Shown: one piece after another, positions 29,020 to 37,827 of the stretch
Numbering within the stretch: the first letter of the stretch is position 1
How the letters are laid out: each line of letters opens with the position of its first letter
DNA from: Brevundimonas sp. A19_0
GTDB lineage: Bacteria; Pseudomonadota; Alphaproteobacteria; Caulobacterales; Caulobacteraceae
Assembly (NCBI RefSeq): GCF_017744255.1
Contig: NZ_JAGHQP010000005.1
Span: 1 to 64,000, forward strand
Direction of reading: 5' to 3'
Length of the DNA stretch: 64,000 nt
Notes under the pieces: generated by a model
The model's input: only the letters and a program-made list of their open reading frames with translations
Told to the model about the DNA's origin: nothing
Database searches by the model: none
Translations under genes and position numbers: made by a program

Positions 29020-30413
29020 CCCAGACCCTCTCCACCAAAGTCCTCATCATCGGGGCCGGTACCGGCGGCTATGTCGCGGGGATCCGCTGTGGCCAGCTGG
29101 GCCTCGATACCATCCTCGTCGATGGCGGCGACGGCCTCGGCGGCACCTGCCTGAACGTCGGCTGTATTCCGTCCAAGGCGATCATCCACGCGGCCAACAA
29201 GTTCGAGACCGTGGCCAGGGCGGCGGACGGCGGCACGCTGGGCATCACGGCGTCGAAGCCGGCCGTCGACCTGTCGAAGACGGTCGAGTGGAAGGATGGC
29301 ATTGTCCGTAAACTGAATGGCGGGGTCGCGGCCCTGCTGAAGAAGGCCAAGGTCAAGGTCATCAAGGGCTGGGCCGAGTTTTCCGACGCCAAGACCTGCA
29401 CGGTGAAGACCGCCGACGGCGACATCACGATCAGCGCCGAGCACGTCATTCTGGCCACGGGGTCCGAGCCGGTCGAGCTGCCCTTCCTGCCGTTCGGCGG
29501 CGATGTGATTTCCTCGACCGAGGCGCTGTCACTGGACAAGGTGCCCGGCAAGCTGGTCGTCGTCGGCGGCGGCTATATCGGACTGGAACTGGGCATCGCC
29601 TTCCGCAAGCTGGGCGCCGAGGTGACGGTGGTCGAAATGGCCGACCGCATCCTGCCGCTCTACGACAAGGCCCTGACCGATCCGGTCACCAGATGGCTGG
29701 AGAAGCATGGCGTCGAACTGCATCTGGGCGCGAAAGCCGGGTCGTTCGAGAAGGGCCAGCTGAATGTCACCGCGAAGGACGGCGCCGCCCTGAAGCTGAA
29801 GGCCGACAAGGTGCTGGTCACCGTCGGCCGTCGTCCGCGCACCAAGGGCTGGGGGCTCGAGAATATGGGCGTGGCCATGGCCGGTCCGTTCGTGAAGATC
29901 GACAACCGCTGCGCCACCTCGATGAAGAACGTCTGGGCCATCGGCGACCTGACCGGTGAGCCCATGCTGGCGCACAAGGGGTCGGCCCAGGGCGAGGTGG
30001 TCGCGGAAATCCTGGCCGGCCACGACCGGACCTTCGATCCGGTGACCGTCGCCGCCGTCTGCTTCACCGAGCCGGAAATCGTCTCGGCCGGGCTGGGGCC
30101 GCAGGAGGTCGAGGGCCGCGATGACGTCATCACCTCGGTCTTCCCCTTCATGGCCATCGGCCGGGCCCTGGCGATCGAGGCGGGCGATGACGGCGGGTTT
30201 GTCCGGGTGATCGCGTCAAAGAGCGACCACCGCATCCTCGGCATCCAGGCCGTCGGCCAGCATGTGTCAGAGCTGTCGAACAGCTTTGCCCAGATGCTGG
30301 AGATGGGTGCGGTGCTGGAAGATGTGGCCGGCGTGATCCACGTCCACCCGACGCTGGGCGAAGCCTTCCACGAGGCCAGCCTGCGGGCGCTGGGCCACGC
30401 AATTCACATTTGA
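29016..30413 (+). CDS. lpdV: Dihydrolipoyl dehydrogenase (E3) of the bkd complex
   Basis: 465 residues. FAD motif IIGAGTGGYVAG near 11-22, redox disulfide Cys45/Cys50 in GGTCLNVGCIPSKA, NAD motif VVGGGYIGLELG near 180 and the C-terminal HVHPTLGEAFHEA active-site His/Glu. It reoxidises dihydrolipoyl-E2 with NAD+. Its dedicated place at the end of the bkd operon suggests it serves this complex rather than pyruvate dehydrogenase. ATGA overlap with the preceding gene. Confidence 0.95.
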   Translation: MTQTLSTKVLIIGAGTGGYVAGIRCGQLGLDTILVDGGDGLGGTCLNVGCIPSKAIIHAANKFETVARAADGGTLGITASKPAVDLSKTVEWKDGIVRKLNGGVAALLKKAKVKVIKGWAEFSDAKTCTVKTADGDITISAEHVILATGSEPVELPFLPFGGDVISSTEALSLDKVPGKLVVVGGGYIGLELGIAFRKLGAEVTVVEMADRILPLYDKALTDPVTRWLEKHGVELHLGAKAGSFEKGQLNVTAKDGAALKLKADKVLVTVGRRPRTKGWGLENMGVAMAGPFVKIDNRCATSMKNVWAIGDLTGEPMLAHKGSAQGEVVAEILAGHDRTFDPVTVAAVCFTEPEIVSAGLGPQEVEGRDDVITSVFPFMAIGRALAIEAGDDGGFVRVIASKSDHRILGIQAVGQHVSELSNSFAQMLEMGAVLEDVAGVIHVHPTLGEAFHEASLRALGHAIHI

Positions 30414-30454
30414 GAAGAGGCGCTACCGCTCGCCGCGCGGCGGCTCGCTGCCTG

Positions 30455-30480
30455 AGCGCGCGCGGGCATTACCGCGCTTT
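30455..30480 (+). terminator. Possible terminator of the bkd operon
   Basis: GCGCGG (30460-30465) and CCGCGC (30472-30477) form a GC stem with loop GCATTA, followed by TTTC. A second GC palindrome (GCCGCGCGGCGGC) lies just before it. The T-run is short, so certainty is low. Confidence 0.4.
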
Positions 30481-30537
30481 CACTTGAGTGGGCGGGCGGG
30501 CTGCCGCATCGTGGGCTCCAGCTTCAAGGAGACAGCT

Positions 30538-30915
30538 ATGCGTTTGAAGATGATGATGGCGACCGTGGTGGCCGGTCTGGCGCTCGCAGGCGCCGCCCAG
30601 GCCCAGGATGCCGCCACTGATGGCGAGTACCGCGCCTCGCTGGGGCGGATGATCACCTCGACCGCCGACGGCGAATGCCCTGCCGACCTGATGGCGGCGG
30701 ACCTGCTCGCCGCCTGCAACGACCAGGTCGACCAGATCGGGCCGGCCCTGCAGTCGCTCGGCCCGGTCAAGGACATGAGCTTCGTCAGCGCCGAGGGTGA
30801 GGGCGAAAGCCGCGTCGAGACCTATGACGTCTTCTTCGAGAGCGGCCAGATGCTGACCTGGGGCATCGGCGGCTATGTCGACGGCAAATTCACCATCGCC
30901 TTCGTCAGCGGCTGA
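30538..30915 (+). CDS. Small secreted protein of unknown function
   Basis: 125 residues from ATG 30538, with AAGGAG at 30526-30531. Signal peptide cleaved probably after Ala22 (AQA then QDA). The mature part has two Cys (GECPADL and LAACNDQ) that may form a disulfide, then strands FVSAEGEGESRVETYDVFFE and GKFTIAFVSG. Such a layout fits a small periplasmic alpha+beta protein. I do not recognise the family. Confidence 0.75.
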   Translation: MRLKMMMATVVAGLALAGAAQAQDAATDGEYRASLGRMITSTADGECPADLMAADLLAACNDQVDQIGPALQSLGPVKDMSFVSAEGEGESRVETYDVFFESGQMLTWGIGGYVDGKFTIAFVSG

Positions 30916-30935
30916 TCCGGTCGCATGATGGAGAC

Positions 30936-30960
30936 GGGACCGGCCCTGACGGCCGGTCCC
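30936..30960. terminator. Hairpin between convergent genes
   Basis: GGGACCGGCC (30936-30945) and GGCCGGTCCC (30951-30960) are a perfect 10-bp stem with loop CTGAC, between the secreted protein gene and the DUF892 gene, which converge. No T-run follows on either strand. It may act as a two-way terminator. Confidence 0.5.
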
Positions 30961-30970
30961 GATCCCTGGC

Positions 30971-31471
30971 TCAGGCCGCGTCCTTGAGAGCGGCCTCATT
31001 GATGCTGGCGTCGGCGATCGACGTGAGATCCTCGTCGGTCTGCGACTCCTCTTCCAGCGTTTCGTCGAGCAGTTTGACGGCCTCGTCCAGTCCCAGGACA
31101 TTGGCCCAGCGCTTCAGCGTGCCGTAGCGCGTGATCTCATAGTGTTCGACGGCCTGGGCGGCGGCCAGCAGGCCGGCATCCAGAGCGGGGCTGTCCTTGT
31201 ATTCCTCGGCGATCTCGTCGCCCTCATCGAGGATGCCGTTGATCGCGTCGCAGGTCTTGCCGCGCGGGGTCTTGCCGATGATTTCGAAGACCTTCTCCAG
31301 GCGCTCGATCTGACCCTCGGTCTGGCCCTCATGCTTTTCGAAGGCGGCCTTCAGCTTCTCGGACTGCGCCGCCCGCTTCATCTTGGGCAGGGATTTGAGG
31401 ATCTTGCGCTCGGCGTAATAGATGTCGCGCAGGGTGTCGTGGAACAGGTTCTCAAGGGTCTTGTCGGCCAT
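30971..31471 (-). CDS. Ferritin-like DUF892 (YciE/YciF) stress protein
   Basis: 166 residues from ATG 31471, preceded by AAAGGAG. The family motif is near the start: LENLFHDTLRDIYYAERKIL, then LPKMKRAAQSEKLKAAFEKH. These helices of the four-helix bundle carry the Glu and His metal ligands, with AAAQAVEHYEITRYG later. Members are induced by general stress. Here a likely EcfG promoter lies just upstream (31501-31525), which fits that role. Confidence 0.9.
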   Translation of the reverse strand: MADKTLENLFHDTLRDIYYAERKILKSLPKMKRAAQSEKLKAAFEKHEGQTEGQIERLEKVFEIIGKTPRGKTCDAINGILDEGDEIAEEYKDSPALDAGLLAAAQAVEHYEITRYGTLKRWANVLGLDEAVKLLDETLEEESQTDEDLTSIADASINEAALKDAA

Positions 31472-31500
31472 GGTGTCTCTCCTTTGAGGCGGACCCAGAT

Positions 31501-31525
31501 AACCGAGTGGTCGCGGCCCGGTTCC
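31501..31525 (-). promoter_or_regulatory. Probable EcfG promoter for the DUF892 gene
   Basis: Read on the minus strand: GGAAC, 16 bases, then GGTTAT. The -35 element extends to GGAACC as in the phyR and nepR promoters, and the -10 differs from CGTT at the first base only. It lies 30 bases upstream of the start codon. Confidence 0.6.
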
Positions 31526-31542
31526 TATGTCGGAAAACCGAC

Positions 31543-32265
31543 TCAGGCCCCCTTGGCGCCGCCCAGGAGGGCATTCATCCGCGGCCTGAGCATGTGATAG
31601 CAATCACAGGCTGCGGCCTCGAGCCCGGCCCGATCCGTAATGCGGATTGCTCCGCGGCCATAGGCGATCACCTTTCGGCGCTTCAACTCCGAGGCGGCCT
31701 CGCTGATCGTGGAGCGCCGCGTGCCGATCAGTCGCGCCAGCTCTTCCTGCCGGAAGGCGAGGCTCTCGTGGGGGGACAGGTCCCATGCCGTCAGCAGCCA
31801 GCGGGCGATCCGGTCGGGGATGGGGTGCAGCGCATTGCAGGCCGCCGTCTGGGCCGCCTGGGCCTGGTACAGGTCGGTCAGGACCAGCAGCCGCTCCAGC
31901 AGACGCGGACGCGCCAGCGACAGTTTTCGCAAGGAAGCGGCGCTGGCCACCCACGTCGTCCCGGCGGCACGGCATACGATCTCCCAGGAGCTGGGGCGAT
32001 CCGCCATGAAAGGCGCCAGCCCCGTCACACCCTCGAATCCCACGACGGCGGTCTCGACGGCGCTGCCGTCGGGAAAGCGGATCAGATTGGCGAACTGGGC
32101 ATCAATCGGAAAGTGCACCTCGGTGATGACTGCGCCCTCATCGACGACCGTCTGATCGAACGTGACCTCGATCCGGCGCAGAAGCGGCCGGAGCGCGGCG
32201 GCCTCCTCCGCCGGCAGATTGGCGATGAAACGGTTCTCGGGGAGCGGATCGCTGGACTGGGTCAT
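31543..32265 (-). CDS. Crp/Fnr family transcriptional regulator
   Basis: 240 residues from ATG 32265. The N-terminal cyclic-nucleotide-binding fold (residues 20-130: DEGAVITEVHFPIDAQFANL, VETAVVGFEGVTGL) lacks the Arg and Ser that bind cAMP and the FNR cysteines. A C-terminal winged helix (about 165-225) has RQEELARLIGTRRSTISEAASELKRR. The effector is unknown. It ends 71 bases upstream of the DUF892 start on the same strand. An EcfG-like promoter between them suggests the DUF892 gene can be transcribed separately. Confidence 0.88.
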   Translation of the reverse strand: MTQSSDPLPENRFIANLPAEEAAALRPLLRRIEVTFDQTVVDEGAVITEVHFPIDAQFANLIRFPDGSAVETAVVGFEGVTGLAPFMADRPSSWEIVCRAAGTTWVASAASLRKLSLARPRLLERLLVLTDLYQAQAAQTAACNALHPIPDRIARWLLTAWDLSPHESLAFRQEELARLIGTRRSTISEAASELKRRKVIAYGRGAIRITDRAGLEAAACDCYHMLRPRMNALLGGAKGA

Positions 32266-32364
32266 GAAACAGCAACGCTCAAGGCCACGCTTGGGTGCAG
32301 TGTCGCCCGGCGAACTTTCGACAACCGTGAAGCATGTTACGGCACAGCCTGACCGGGAGGCTGT

Positions 32365-32574
32365 GTGAAAACCTATTTCTGCTTCATCGAGAGGGACATC
32401 ATGGGCACCCCCCATGTCGAGCCCCTCAACGCCACGACGGATGACGAGGCGCTGAAGGAGGCCGAGGCCCTGCTGCGCACCCACGCCAGCGGGATCGCGG
32501 CCCATGTGCTGTGCGACGACATGCGTATCGGCACGGTGCGGGCGACGCGATCCCCTGAGGTCAGGCCGGCCTGA
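32365..32574 (+). CDS. Small hypothetical protein
   Basis: 69 residues starting at GTG 32365, with GGGAGG at 32355-32360. Pattern: MKTYFCFIERDIMGTPHVE strand pair, an acidic amphipathic helix DDEALKEAEALLRTHA, then a final strand. This looks like a compact single-domain alpha+beta protein of the kind annotated as DUF6894-like in alphaproteobacteria. I name that family only as a possibility. Divergent from the Crp/Fnr gene. Confidence 0.6.
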   Translation: MKTYFCFIERDIMGTPHVEPLNATTDDEALKEAEALLRTHASGIAAHVLCDDMRIGTVRATRSPEVRPA

Positions 32575-32585
32575 TCAGCCGGCCT
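32563..32585. terminator. Hairpin between convergent genes
   Basis: AGGCCGGC (32563-32570) and GCCGGCCT (32578-32585) make an 8-bp stem with loop CTGATCA, which includes the stop codon of the plus-strand gene and touches the thrS stop. It is compact and suited to two-way termination, but no T-run is seen. Confidence 0.4.
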
Positions 32586-34506
32586 AGCGGCGCAGGTCGG
32601 GCGGCGTGGCCTCTTCGGTCAGGATGCGGATGGCCTCCTCGACCGACACGATCTCCTGGCCTTGCGAGCCCAGACGGCGGAGGGCGACCTTGCCCTCCTC
32701 GGCCTCGTTCTTGCCGACCACGGCGATGACCGGAACCTTGCCGACCGAGTGCTCGCGCACCTTGTAGCCGACCTTTTCGTTGCGCAGATCGGTCTCGACG
32801 CGCAGGCCCGCCGCCTTGAACTTCGCCGCGACCTCCTTCGCATAGTCGTCGGCGTCCGAGACGATGGTGGCGACCACGGCCTGGACCGGTGCCAGCCACA
32901 GGGGGAAGGCCCCGGCGTAGTTCTCGATCATGATGCCGATGAAGCGCTCGAATGAGCCGAGGATCGCCCGGTGCAGCATGACCGGCCGGTGCTTGGCCCC
33001 GTCCTCGCCCACATATTCCGCGCCCAGACGTTCGGGCAGGACATAGTCCAGCTGGATGGTGCCGCAGGTCCACTCGCGCCCGATGGCGTCCTTGACGACA
33101 AAGTCGAGCTTGGGCGCATAGAAGGCGCCGTCGCCCTCGGTCACGACCGGCTCGGTGCCGGCGGCCCGGGCGGCCTCGGCCATCTGGGCCTCGGCCTTGT
33201 CCCAGAACTCGTCCGTACCCGCGCGGACCTCGGGGCGGGTGCCGAGGCTGATGTAGGCCGTCTCCATGCCGAGGTCGGCGTGGACACTGCGTGCCAGATC
33301 GATGAACCGGGCCGTCTCGTCGACGATCTGGTCCTCGCGGCAGAAGATGTGGGCATCGTCCTGGACGAAGCCGCGCACCCGCATCAGCCCGTGCAGGGCG
33401 CCCGACGGCTCATACCGGTGACAGGCGCCGAACTCGGCCATGCGCAGCGGCAGTTCGCGGTAGGACCGCAGGCCCTGATCGAAGATTTGCACATGGCCCG
33501 GGCAGTTCATGGGCTTGAGGCTCAGTTCCTCGCCCTCGACCGTCTCGCAGACGAACATGTTCGGCCGGTACTTGTCCCAGTGGCCCGAGGCCTCCCAGAA
33601 TTTGCGGTCCAGAACCTGGGGTGTCTTGACCTCGACATAGCCCGCCGCATCCAGCCGGCGGCGCATATAGGCCTCGATCACCCGCCACAGCACCCAGCCC
33701 TTGGGGTGCCAGAAGACCATGCCGCGGCCCTCTTCCTGCATATGGAACAGGTCCATGGCGCGGCCCAGCTTGCGGTGGTCGCGCTTCTCGGCCTCTTCCA
33801 GACGCTTCAGGTGGGCCTCGAGGTCCTCCTTGGAGGCCCAGGCCGTCGCATAGATGCGTTGGAGCTGCGGATTGCGATGATCGCCCCGCCAGTAGGCCCC
33901 GGCCAGCTTGGTCAGCTTGAAGGCCTTGCCCACGAACTTCGTCGACGGGAAGTGCGGGCCGCGGCACAGGTCCAGCCACTTGCCCGTGCGATAGACGGTG
34001 ATGACCTCGTTCTCGGGCAGGTCGCGGATCAGCTCGGCCTTGAAGCGCTCGCCGATGCTGTCGAAATAGATGATGGCCTCGTCGCGGTCCCAGACCTCGC
34101 GGACCAGCTTCTCGTCGCGGTCGACGATCTCGGCCATGCGCTTTTCGATGGCGGCGAAGTCGTCGGTCGAAAAGGGCTCTTCCCGGTGGAAGTCGTAGTA
34201 GAAGCCATCCTCGATGGCCGGGCCGATGGTGACCTGGGTGCCGGGGAACAGCTCCTGCACCGCCTGGGCCAGCACGTGGGCGGCGTCGTGGCGGATGGTT
34301 TCCAGCGCCGCCGGGTCATCGCGCATGATCAGGCGGAAGTCGCCACCGGACTCGATCGGGCGGTCGAGGTCGCGCTGCTCGCCATTGATCTCGACCAGCG
34401 CGGCCTTCTTGGCCAGCGAGGACGAGATGGAGGCGGCCACCTGGCGCCCCGTCGTCGAGGACGGGAACTGGCGGACGGCACCGTCGGGGAATTTCAGGTC
34501 AATCAT
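32584..34506 (-). CDS. thrS: Threonyl-tRNA synthetase
   Basis: 640 residues from ATG 34506. TGS domain (1-62), editing domain with [11 protein letters not shown] (about 73-83), a linker, then the class II catalytic core. The core has motif 2-type [20 protein letters not shown], zinc ligands in a MNCPGHV block, and motif 3 near [15 protein letters not shown]. The anticodon-binding domain covers the last 110 residues. It charges tRNA-Thr. The start overlaps the yidD stop by four bases. Confidence 0.97.
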   Translation of the reverse strand: MIDLKFPDGAVRQFPSSTTGRQVAASISSSLAKKAALVEINGEQRDLDRPIESGGDFRLIMRDDPAALETIRHDAAHVLAQAVQELFPGTQVTIGPAIEDGFYYDFHREEPFSTDDFAAIEKRMAEIVDRDEKLVREVWDRDEAIIYFDSIGERFKAELIRDLPENEVITVYRTGKWLDLCRGPHFPSTKFVGKAFKLTKLAGAYWRGDHRNPQLQRIYATAWASKEDLEAHLKRLEEAEKRDHRKLGRAMDLFHMQEEGRGMVFWHPKGWVLWRVIEAYMRRRLDAAGYVEVKTPQVLDRKFWEASGHWDKYRPNMFVCETVEGEELSLKPMNCPGHVQIFDQGLRSYRELPLRMAEFGACHRYEPSGALHGLMRVRGFVQDDAHIFCREDQIVDETARFIDLARSVHADLGMETAYISLGTRPEVRAGTDEFWDKAEAQMAEAARAAGTEPVVTEGDGAFYAPKLDFVVKDAIGREWTCGTIQLDYVLPERLGAEYVGEDGAKHRPVMLHRAILGSFERFIGIMIENYAGAFPLWLAPVQAVVATIVSDADDYAKEVAAKFKAAGLRVETDLRNEKVGYKVREHSVGKVPVIAVVGKNEAEEGKVALRRLGSQGQEIVSVEEAIRILTEEATPPDLRR

Positions 34507-34781
34507 CGGTCTGTCTTCGTTGTCTGGATCGCGGGAGGGGAGGGATCCCGCGCCGGAACCGGGTCGTAGCCCGAGCTTCCGAAAGGATGGCATTTGCACA
34601 GGCGCCGTACGGTCAGCCACCCGCCCCGGACCGGCCCGTGGAGGATCAGGGCGTCGCGGGCATAGTCGGAGCAGGTCGGCAGGAACCGGCACGACTGCCC
34701 GATCAGGGGCGACAGGGTCAGCTTGTAGCCCCGATGGGCCGCGCGGACGCCACGTTCGTAAAGGGTTTCGCCGGATGCCAT
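34503..34781 (-). CDS. yidD: Membrane protein insertion efficiency factor YidD
   Basis: 92 residues from ATG 34781; upstream in-frame codons lack similarity. Amphipathic N-terminus with [10 protein letters not shown], then the hallmark [16 protein letters not shown] and [15 protein letters not shown]. It is a small membrane-associated protein that assists YidC insertion. It is translationally coupled to thrS. yidD is more often near rnpA/yidC, but separate copies next to thrS are common in alphaproteobacteria (from memory). Confidence 0.92.
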   Translation of the reverse strand: MASGETLYERGVRAAHRGYKLTLSPLIGQSCRFLPTCSDYARDALILHGPVRGGWLTVRRLCKCHPFGSSGYDPVPARDPSPPAIQTTKTDR

Positions 34782-34853
34782 GTCGCCGCGCTTATCCCCC
34801 GCATCGTCCGCCCGGGCAAGCACCGCGGGCAAGGTCGGGGAGAGCCGGGCGGA

Positions 34854-35330
34854 TCAGGCCGCTCCGGCGCGGCGAGTTCGCTCGGCCTCGGGCGTGTCGC
34901 GGGTGGCCAATGCCATGTCGAGGGCATCCAGCAAGGCGCCCATGGCCACCTGGGTGGAGGCATGACGCTGGGGATAGTCGGAGACGGGCTTCAGCACCCG
35001 CAGGCCCTCGAACCGGCCCTCCGGACCCTCGCCGCCAGACTTCAGCATATCGGTGAGGGCAGTGGCTGCGGCCGTGATCTCATTGGCTGTGGCGCCAAGA
35101 ACCGCCTCGCCGATCACGCCGGCGGCCGCCTGACCGAGGGCGCAAGCCTTGATGTCCTGGGCGAAGTCGGCGACCCGGCCTGCGTCATCCAGAACGACAT
35201 CGACGACGGCGCGCGATCCGCACAGACGGGCGACGCGCTCGCCCGTGCCCTCGGGCGCGGCCAGACGCCCGGCGTGGGGCAGATTGGCCGCCAACCCCAG
35301 AATGCGGGCGCTGTAGAGATCGTCGATCAT
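34854..35330 (-). CDS. IscU/NifU-N-like iron-sulfur scaffold homologue
   Basis: 158 residues. The IscU fold is recognisable: a LYSARILGLAANLPHAGRL start, Cys37 in LCGS and Cys63 in KACALGQAAA. The third cluster ligand position is Ala in RHASTQVAMGALLDAL, where true IscU has Cys. This form occurs widely in alphaproteobacteria next to yidD (from memory). It may therefore bind a cluster differently or not at all. Located 73 bases upstream of yidD on the same strand. Confidence 0.82.
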   Translation of the reverse strand: MIDDLYSARILGLAANLPHAGRLAAPEGTGERVARLCGSRAVVDVVLDDAGRVADFAQDIKACALGQAAAGVIGEAVLGATANEITAAATALTDMLKSGGEGPEGRFEGLRVLKPVSDYPQRHASTQVAMGALLDALDMALATRDTPEAERTRRAGAA

Positions 35331-35369
35331 GAGCCGAATATAGGGCGGGGGCCGGGCGGGCGAAACTGC

Positions 35370-36134
35370 CTATTGCAGCGACTGCCAGGTGCGCGCCCCG
35401 CCGGCGGCGACCGGTCCGGCCGCGCGCTCGCGAATCCAGGCCAGGTTCTGGTCGGCCTGGGCGGGTGGCAGTTCACGGCGCAGGATGGCCTCGGCCTCGC
35501 CGATGTTGCCGGACAGGCCCACGACCAGCGCCAGGTTCTGCTTGACCTGCAGGCCCGCGTCGGGCTGGGCGGCGGCGCGCCGCAGCAGGGTTTCCGCGCC
35601 CGGCAGATCCCCGGCCGTCAGGTGCACCATGGCCATGTTCGACAGGATCGACGGATTGTCGGGCGACAGGCGCAGCCCTTCGGCCCAGGCCGCCTGGGCA
35701 TCGGCCTCGCGGCGCACCTGCTGATAGGCGACCCCCAGCAGCGACCACGGACGCCAGTCTCCCGGCAGCAGGTCCCGGGCCCGCTCCAGCGCCGCAATGC
35801 CGTAGAAGGCCTGACCGCGTGCGATATGGGCGCGGCCCAGCTCGATCATGGCCTCGGTATTGTCGGGCTGGACGATCAGCACCTTGTCGGCGGCCTCGAC
35901 GGCCTGATCATACTGTCCCAGTTCCCTGAGCGCCTGTGCCAGCCGCACCCCGGCGATGGGATCGGCCGGGTTGATCTCGAACTCCTGCTGCCAGAACAGC
36001 GAGCGGCTGAGCGGATCCATCCGCTCATAGGTGGCCCGCGTCTCGGCCGAGGCGGGCTGGCGGTCCTGGGCCAGCAGGGCGGTGGGTGTGGCGAGGGCGG
36101 CGAGGGTGGCGATCAGCAGAAGTGGGCGCGACAT
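35370..36134 (-). CDS. Secreted TPR-repeat protein
   Basis: 254 residues. Signal peptide cleaved probably after Ala22 (LLA then QDR). About five TPR units cover residues 45-235, for example DPIAGVRLAQALRELGQYDQ, NTEAMIELGRAHIARGQAFY, WRPWSLLGVAYQQVRREADA and NPSILSNMAMVHLTAGDLPG. TPRs mediate protein contact, and the layout is like TadD-type pilotins but without a lipobox. The partner is unknown; no pilus genes are nearby. Confidence 0.82.
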   Translation of the reverse strand: MSRPLLLIATLAALATPTALLAQDRQPASAETRATYERMDPLSRSLFWQQEFEINPADPIAGVRLAQALRELGQYDQAVEAADKVLIVQPDNTEAMIELGRAHIARGQAFYGIAALERARDLLPGDWRPWSLLGVAYQQVRREADAQAAWAEGLRLSPDNPSILSNMAMVHLTAGDLPGAETLLRRAAAQPDAGLQVKQNLALVVGLSGNIGEAEAILRRELPPAQADQNLAWIRERAAGPVAAGGARTWQSLQ

Positions 36135-36208
36135 GGAGCGTTCCCGGCGATAGGGTTCAGGTCACCATGAGGGTGGGCCGCTTCGGTCAATCCTTCGTTA
36201 ACCCCGCA

Positions 36209-36342
36209 GGAGCCTGATCCGTTGAGGAGAAATCGCTTCGCGATTTCGCCGATGCGGTGAATCAGGCTCCAGAATTGAGCGAGAGCATGATTCACGCTCT
36301 CGTCAGAACCACGCAGTGGTTCTGCCTCGAACGATCATGCTC
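36209..36342. repeat. Two nested palindromic elements upstream of the aminopeptidase gene
   Basis: Element 1: GGAGCCTGAT (36209-36218) pairs with ATCAGGCTCC (36261-36270) around the inner hairpin GAAATCGC TTC GCGATTTC (36229-36247). Element 2: GAGCATGAT (36283-36291) pairs with ATCATGCTC (36334-36342) around AGAACCAC GCA GTGGTTCT (36305-36323), with a GAGAGC/GCTCTC sub-arm. All arms are perfect. The AGCATGAT/ATCATGCT ends are common in alphaproteobacterial intergenic repeats (from memory). They fill most of the 224-base gap. Confidence 0.8.
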
Positions 36343-36358
36343 GTACCGTGGAGAAATC

Positions 36359-37753
36359 ATGTCCCGTCGCCCGCCCCTCGTGATCGCCGCCGACAGTCCG
36401 GAAGCCGCATCGGCGCGGCCCGTGCGTCTGGTGCCCCGCGATACGGCTCTGGAGGGGCCGACCGGTGTCTGGGCGAAGGCCAACGGGTTCAAGGGTCAGG
36501 CCGGGCGGTTGCTGCTCTGCGCCGACAGCTCGGGCGAACTGACGGAGGCCCTGTTCGGTACCGGCGAGACCTTCGATCCGATCGGCGTGCGGGCGCTGGC
36601 GGCCCGGCTGCCGGAAGGACTGTGGCGGCTGGACGGCCTGCCGGACGGCGATGCGGACCTGGCCACGCTGGCCTTCTGCCTCGGCCGCTACGCCTTTGAT
36701 CGCTACACCCAGCCCGCCCAGGACGACGGCGCCCGTCTGGTCGCCCCGGTCGGCGTGGATGTGGACCGGGTGCTGGATACCGCGCGCAGCTGCGATCTGG
36801 TGCGCGAGATGGTCGACACGCCGGCCGCCGACATGGGGCCGCTGCAGATCGAGACCCTGGCGCGGGAGATCGCCGAGGAATCCGGCGCCGAAATCTCGGT
36901 CATCGAGGGCGAGGCCCTGCTCGAGGCCAACTATCCCGCCGTCCACGCCGTTGGCCGGGCCGCCGTGGCCGCCCGCGCCCCGCGCATGATCGAGATGCAC
37001 TGGAACCGGTCGCGCACGGATCTTCCCCTTGTGGCGCTGGTCGGAAAGGGTGTGGTGTTCGACACGGGCGGCCTGAACCTCAAGGCTGGCGCCGGCATGC
37101 GCTTCATGAAGAAGGACATGGGAGGCGCGGCCCATGCGCTGGGCCTAGCCCGGATGGTCATGCGGGAGAGGCTGTCCGTGCGGCTGGCGCTGCTGGTGCC
37201 GGCCGTCGAGAACGCTGTGTCGGGCGACGCCTTCCGTCCCGGCGACGTCCTGTCCAGCCGCAAGGGCCTGTCGATCGAGATCGGCAATACGGATGCGGAG
37301 GGACGGTTGATCCTGGCGGACGCCCTGGCCCGCGCCGGTGAGCTGGAGCCCGATCTGACCCTGGATTTCGCCACCCTGACCGGTGCGGCGCGCGTGGCCC
37401 TGGGGCCGGACCTGCCGCCGCTCTATACGGATGACGAGGCGCTGGCCGCCGACGTGCTGGCCGCTTCGGCCCGGGTGGGCGATCCGGTCTGGCGCATGCC
37501 ACTGTGGGCGCCCTATGCCGACTCGCTGGACAGCGACATCGCCGATCTCAGGAATGACTCGGCCGCCTGGGCCCAGGCTGGATCGGTGACGGCGGCCCTG
37601 TTCCTCAAGAATTTCGCCCCCGGCACCGGGGCCTGGGCGCACATGGACATCTTCGCCTGGAACCCGCGTGGCCGTCCCGGCTGGCCGCAGGGCAGCGAGG
37701 TCCAGGCCATCCGCGCCTGTTTCGACATGCTGGCGGCCCGCTATCCGGCCTGA
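36359..37753 (+). CDS. Leucyl aminopeptidase family protein (M17)
   Basis: 464 residues from ATG 36359, with GGAG nearby; the longer frame upstream is repeat sequence. N-terminal macro-like domain (1-150), then the catalytic domain with metal and active-site motifs KGVVFDTGGLNLKAG, MKKDMGGAAHALGLA and NTDAEGRLILADAL. Two-metal exopeptidase acting on N-terminal residues in the cytoplasm. The family also includes PepA-like DNA-binding members, but the N-terminal part here is shorter. Confidence 0.93.
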   Translation: MSRRPPLVIAADSPEAASARPVRLVPRDTALEGPTGVWAKANGFKGQAGRLLLCADSSGELTEALFGTGETFDPIGVRALAARLPEGLWRLDGLPDGDADLATLAFCLGRYAFDRYTQPAQDDGARLVAPVGVDVDRVLDTARSCDLVREMVDTPAADMGPLQIETLAREIAEESGAEISVIEGEALLEANYPAVHAVGRAAVAARAPRMIEMHWNRSRTDLPLVALVGKGVVFDTGGLNLKAGAGMRFMKKDMGGAAHALGLARMVMRERLSVRLALLVPAVENAVSGDAFRPGDVLSSRKGLSIEIGNTDAEGRLILADALARAGELEPDLTLDFATLTGAARVALGPDLPPLYTDDEALAADVLAASARVGDPVWRMPLWAPYADSLDSDIADLRNDSAAWAQAGSVTAALFLKNFAPGTGAWAHMDIFAWNPRGRPGWPQGSEVQAIRACFDMLAARYPA

Positions 37754-37827
37754 GGGGCCGCGCGTTAACGTGACCTTCGGCCTTGTGAGTCAGGGTGCAG
37801 CGTCACAGCTGCCCTTGCCCCGCCGGA

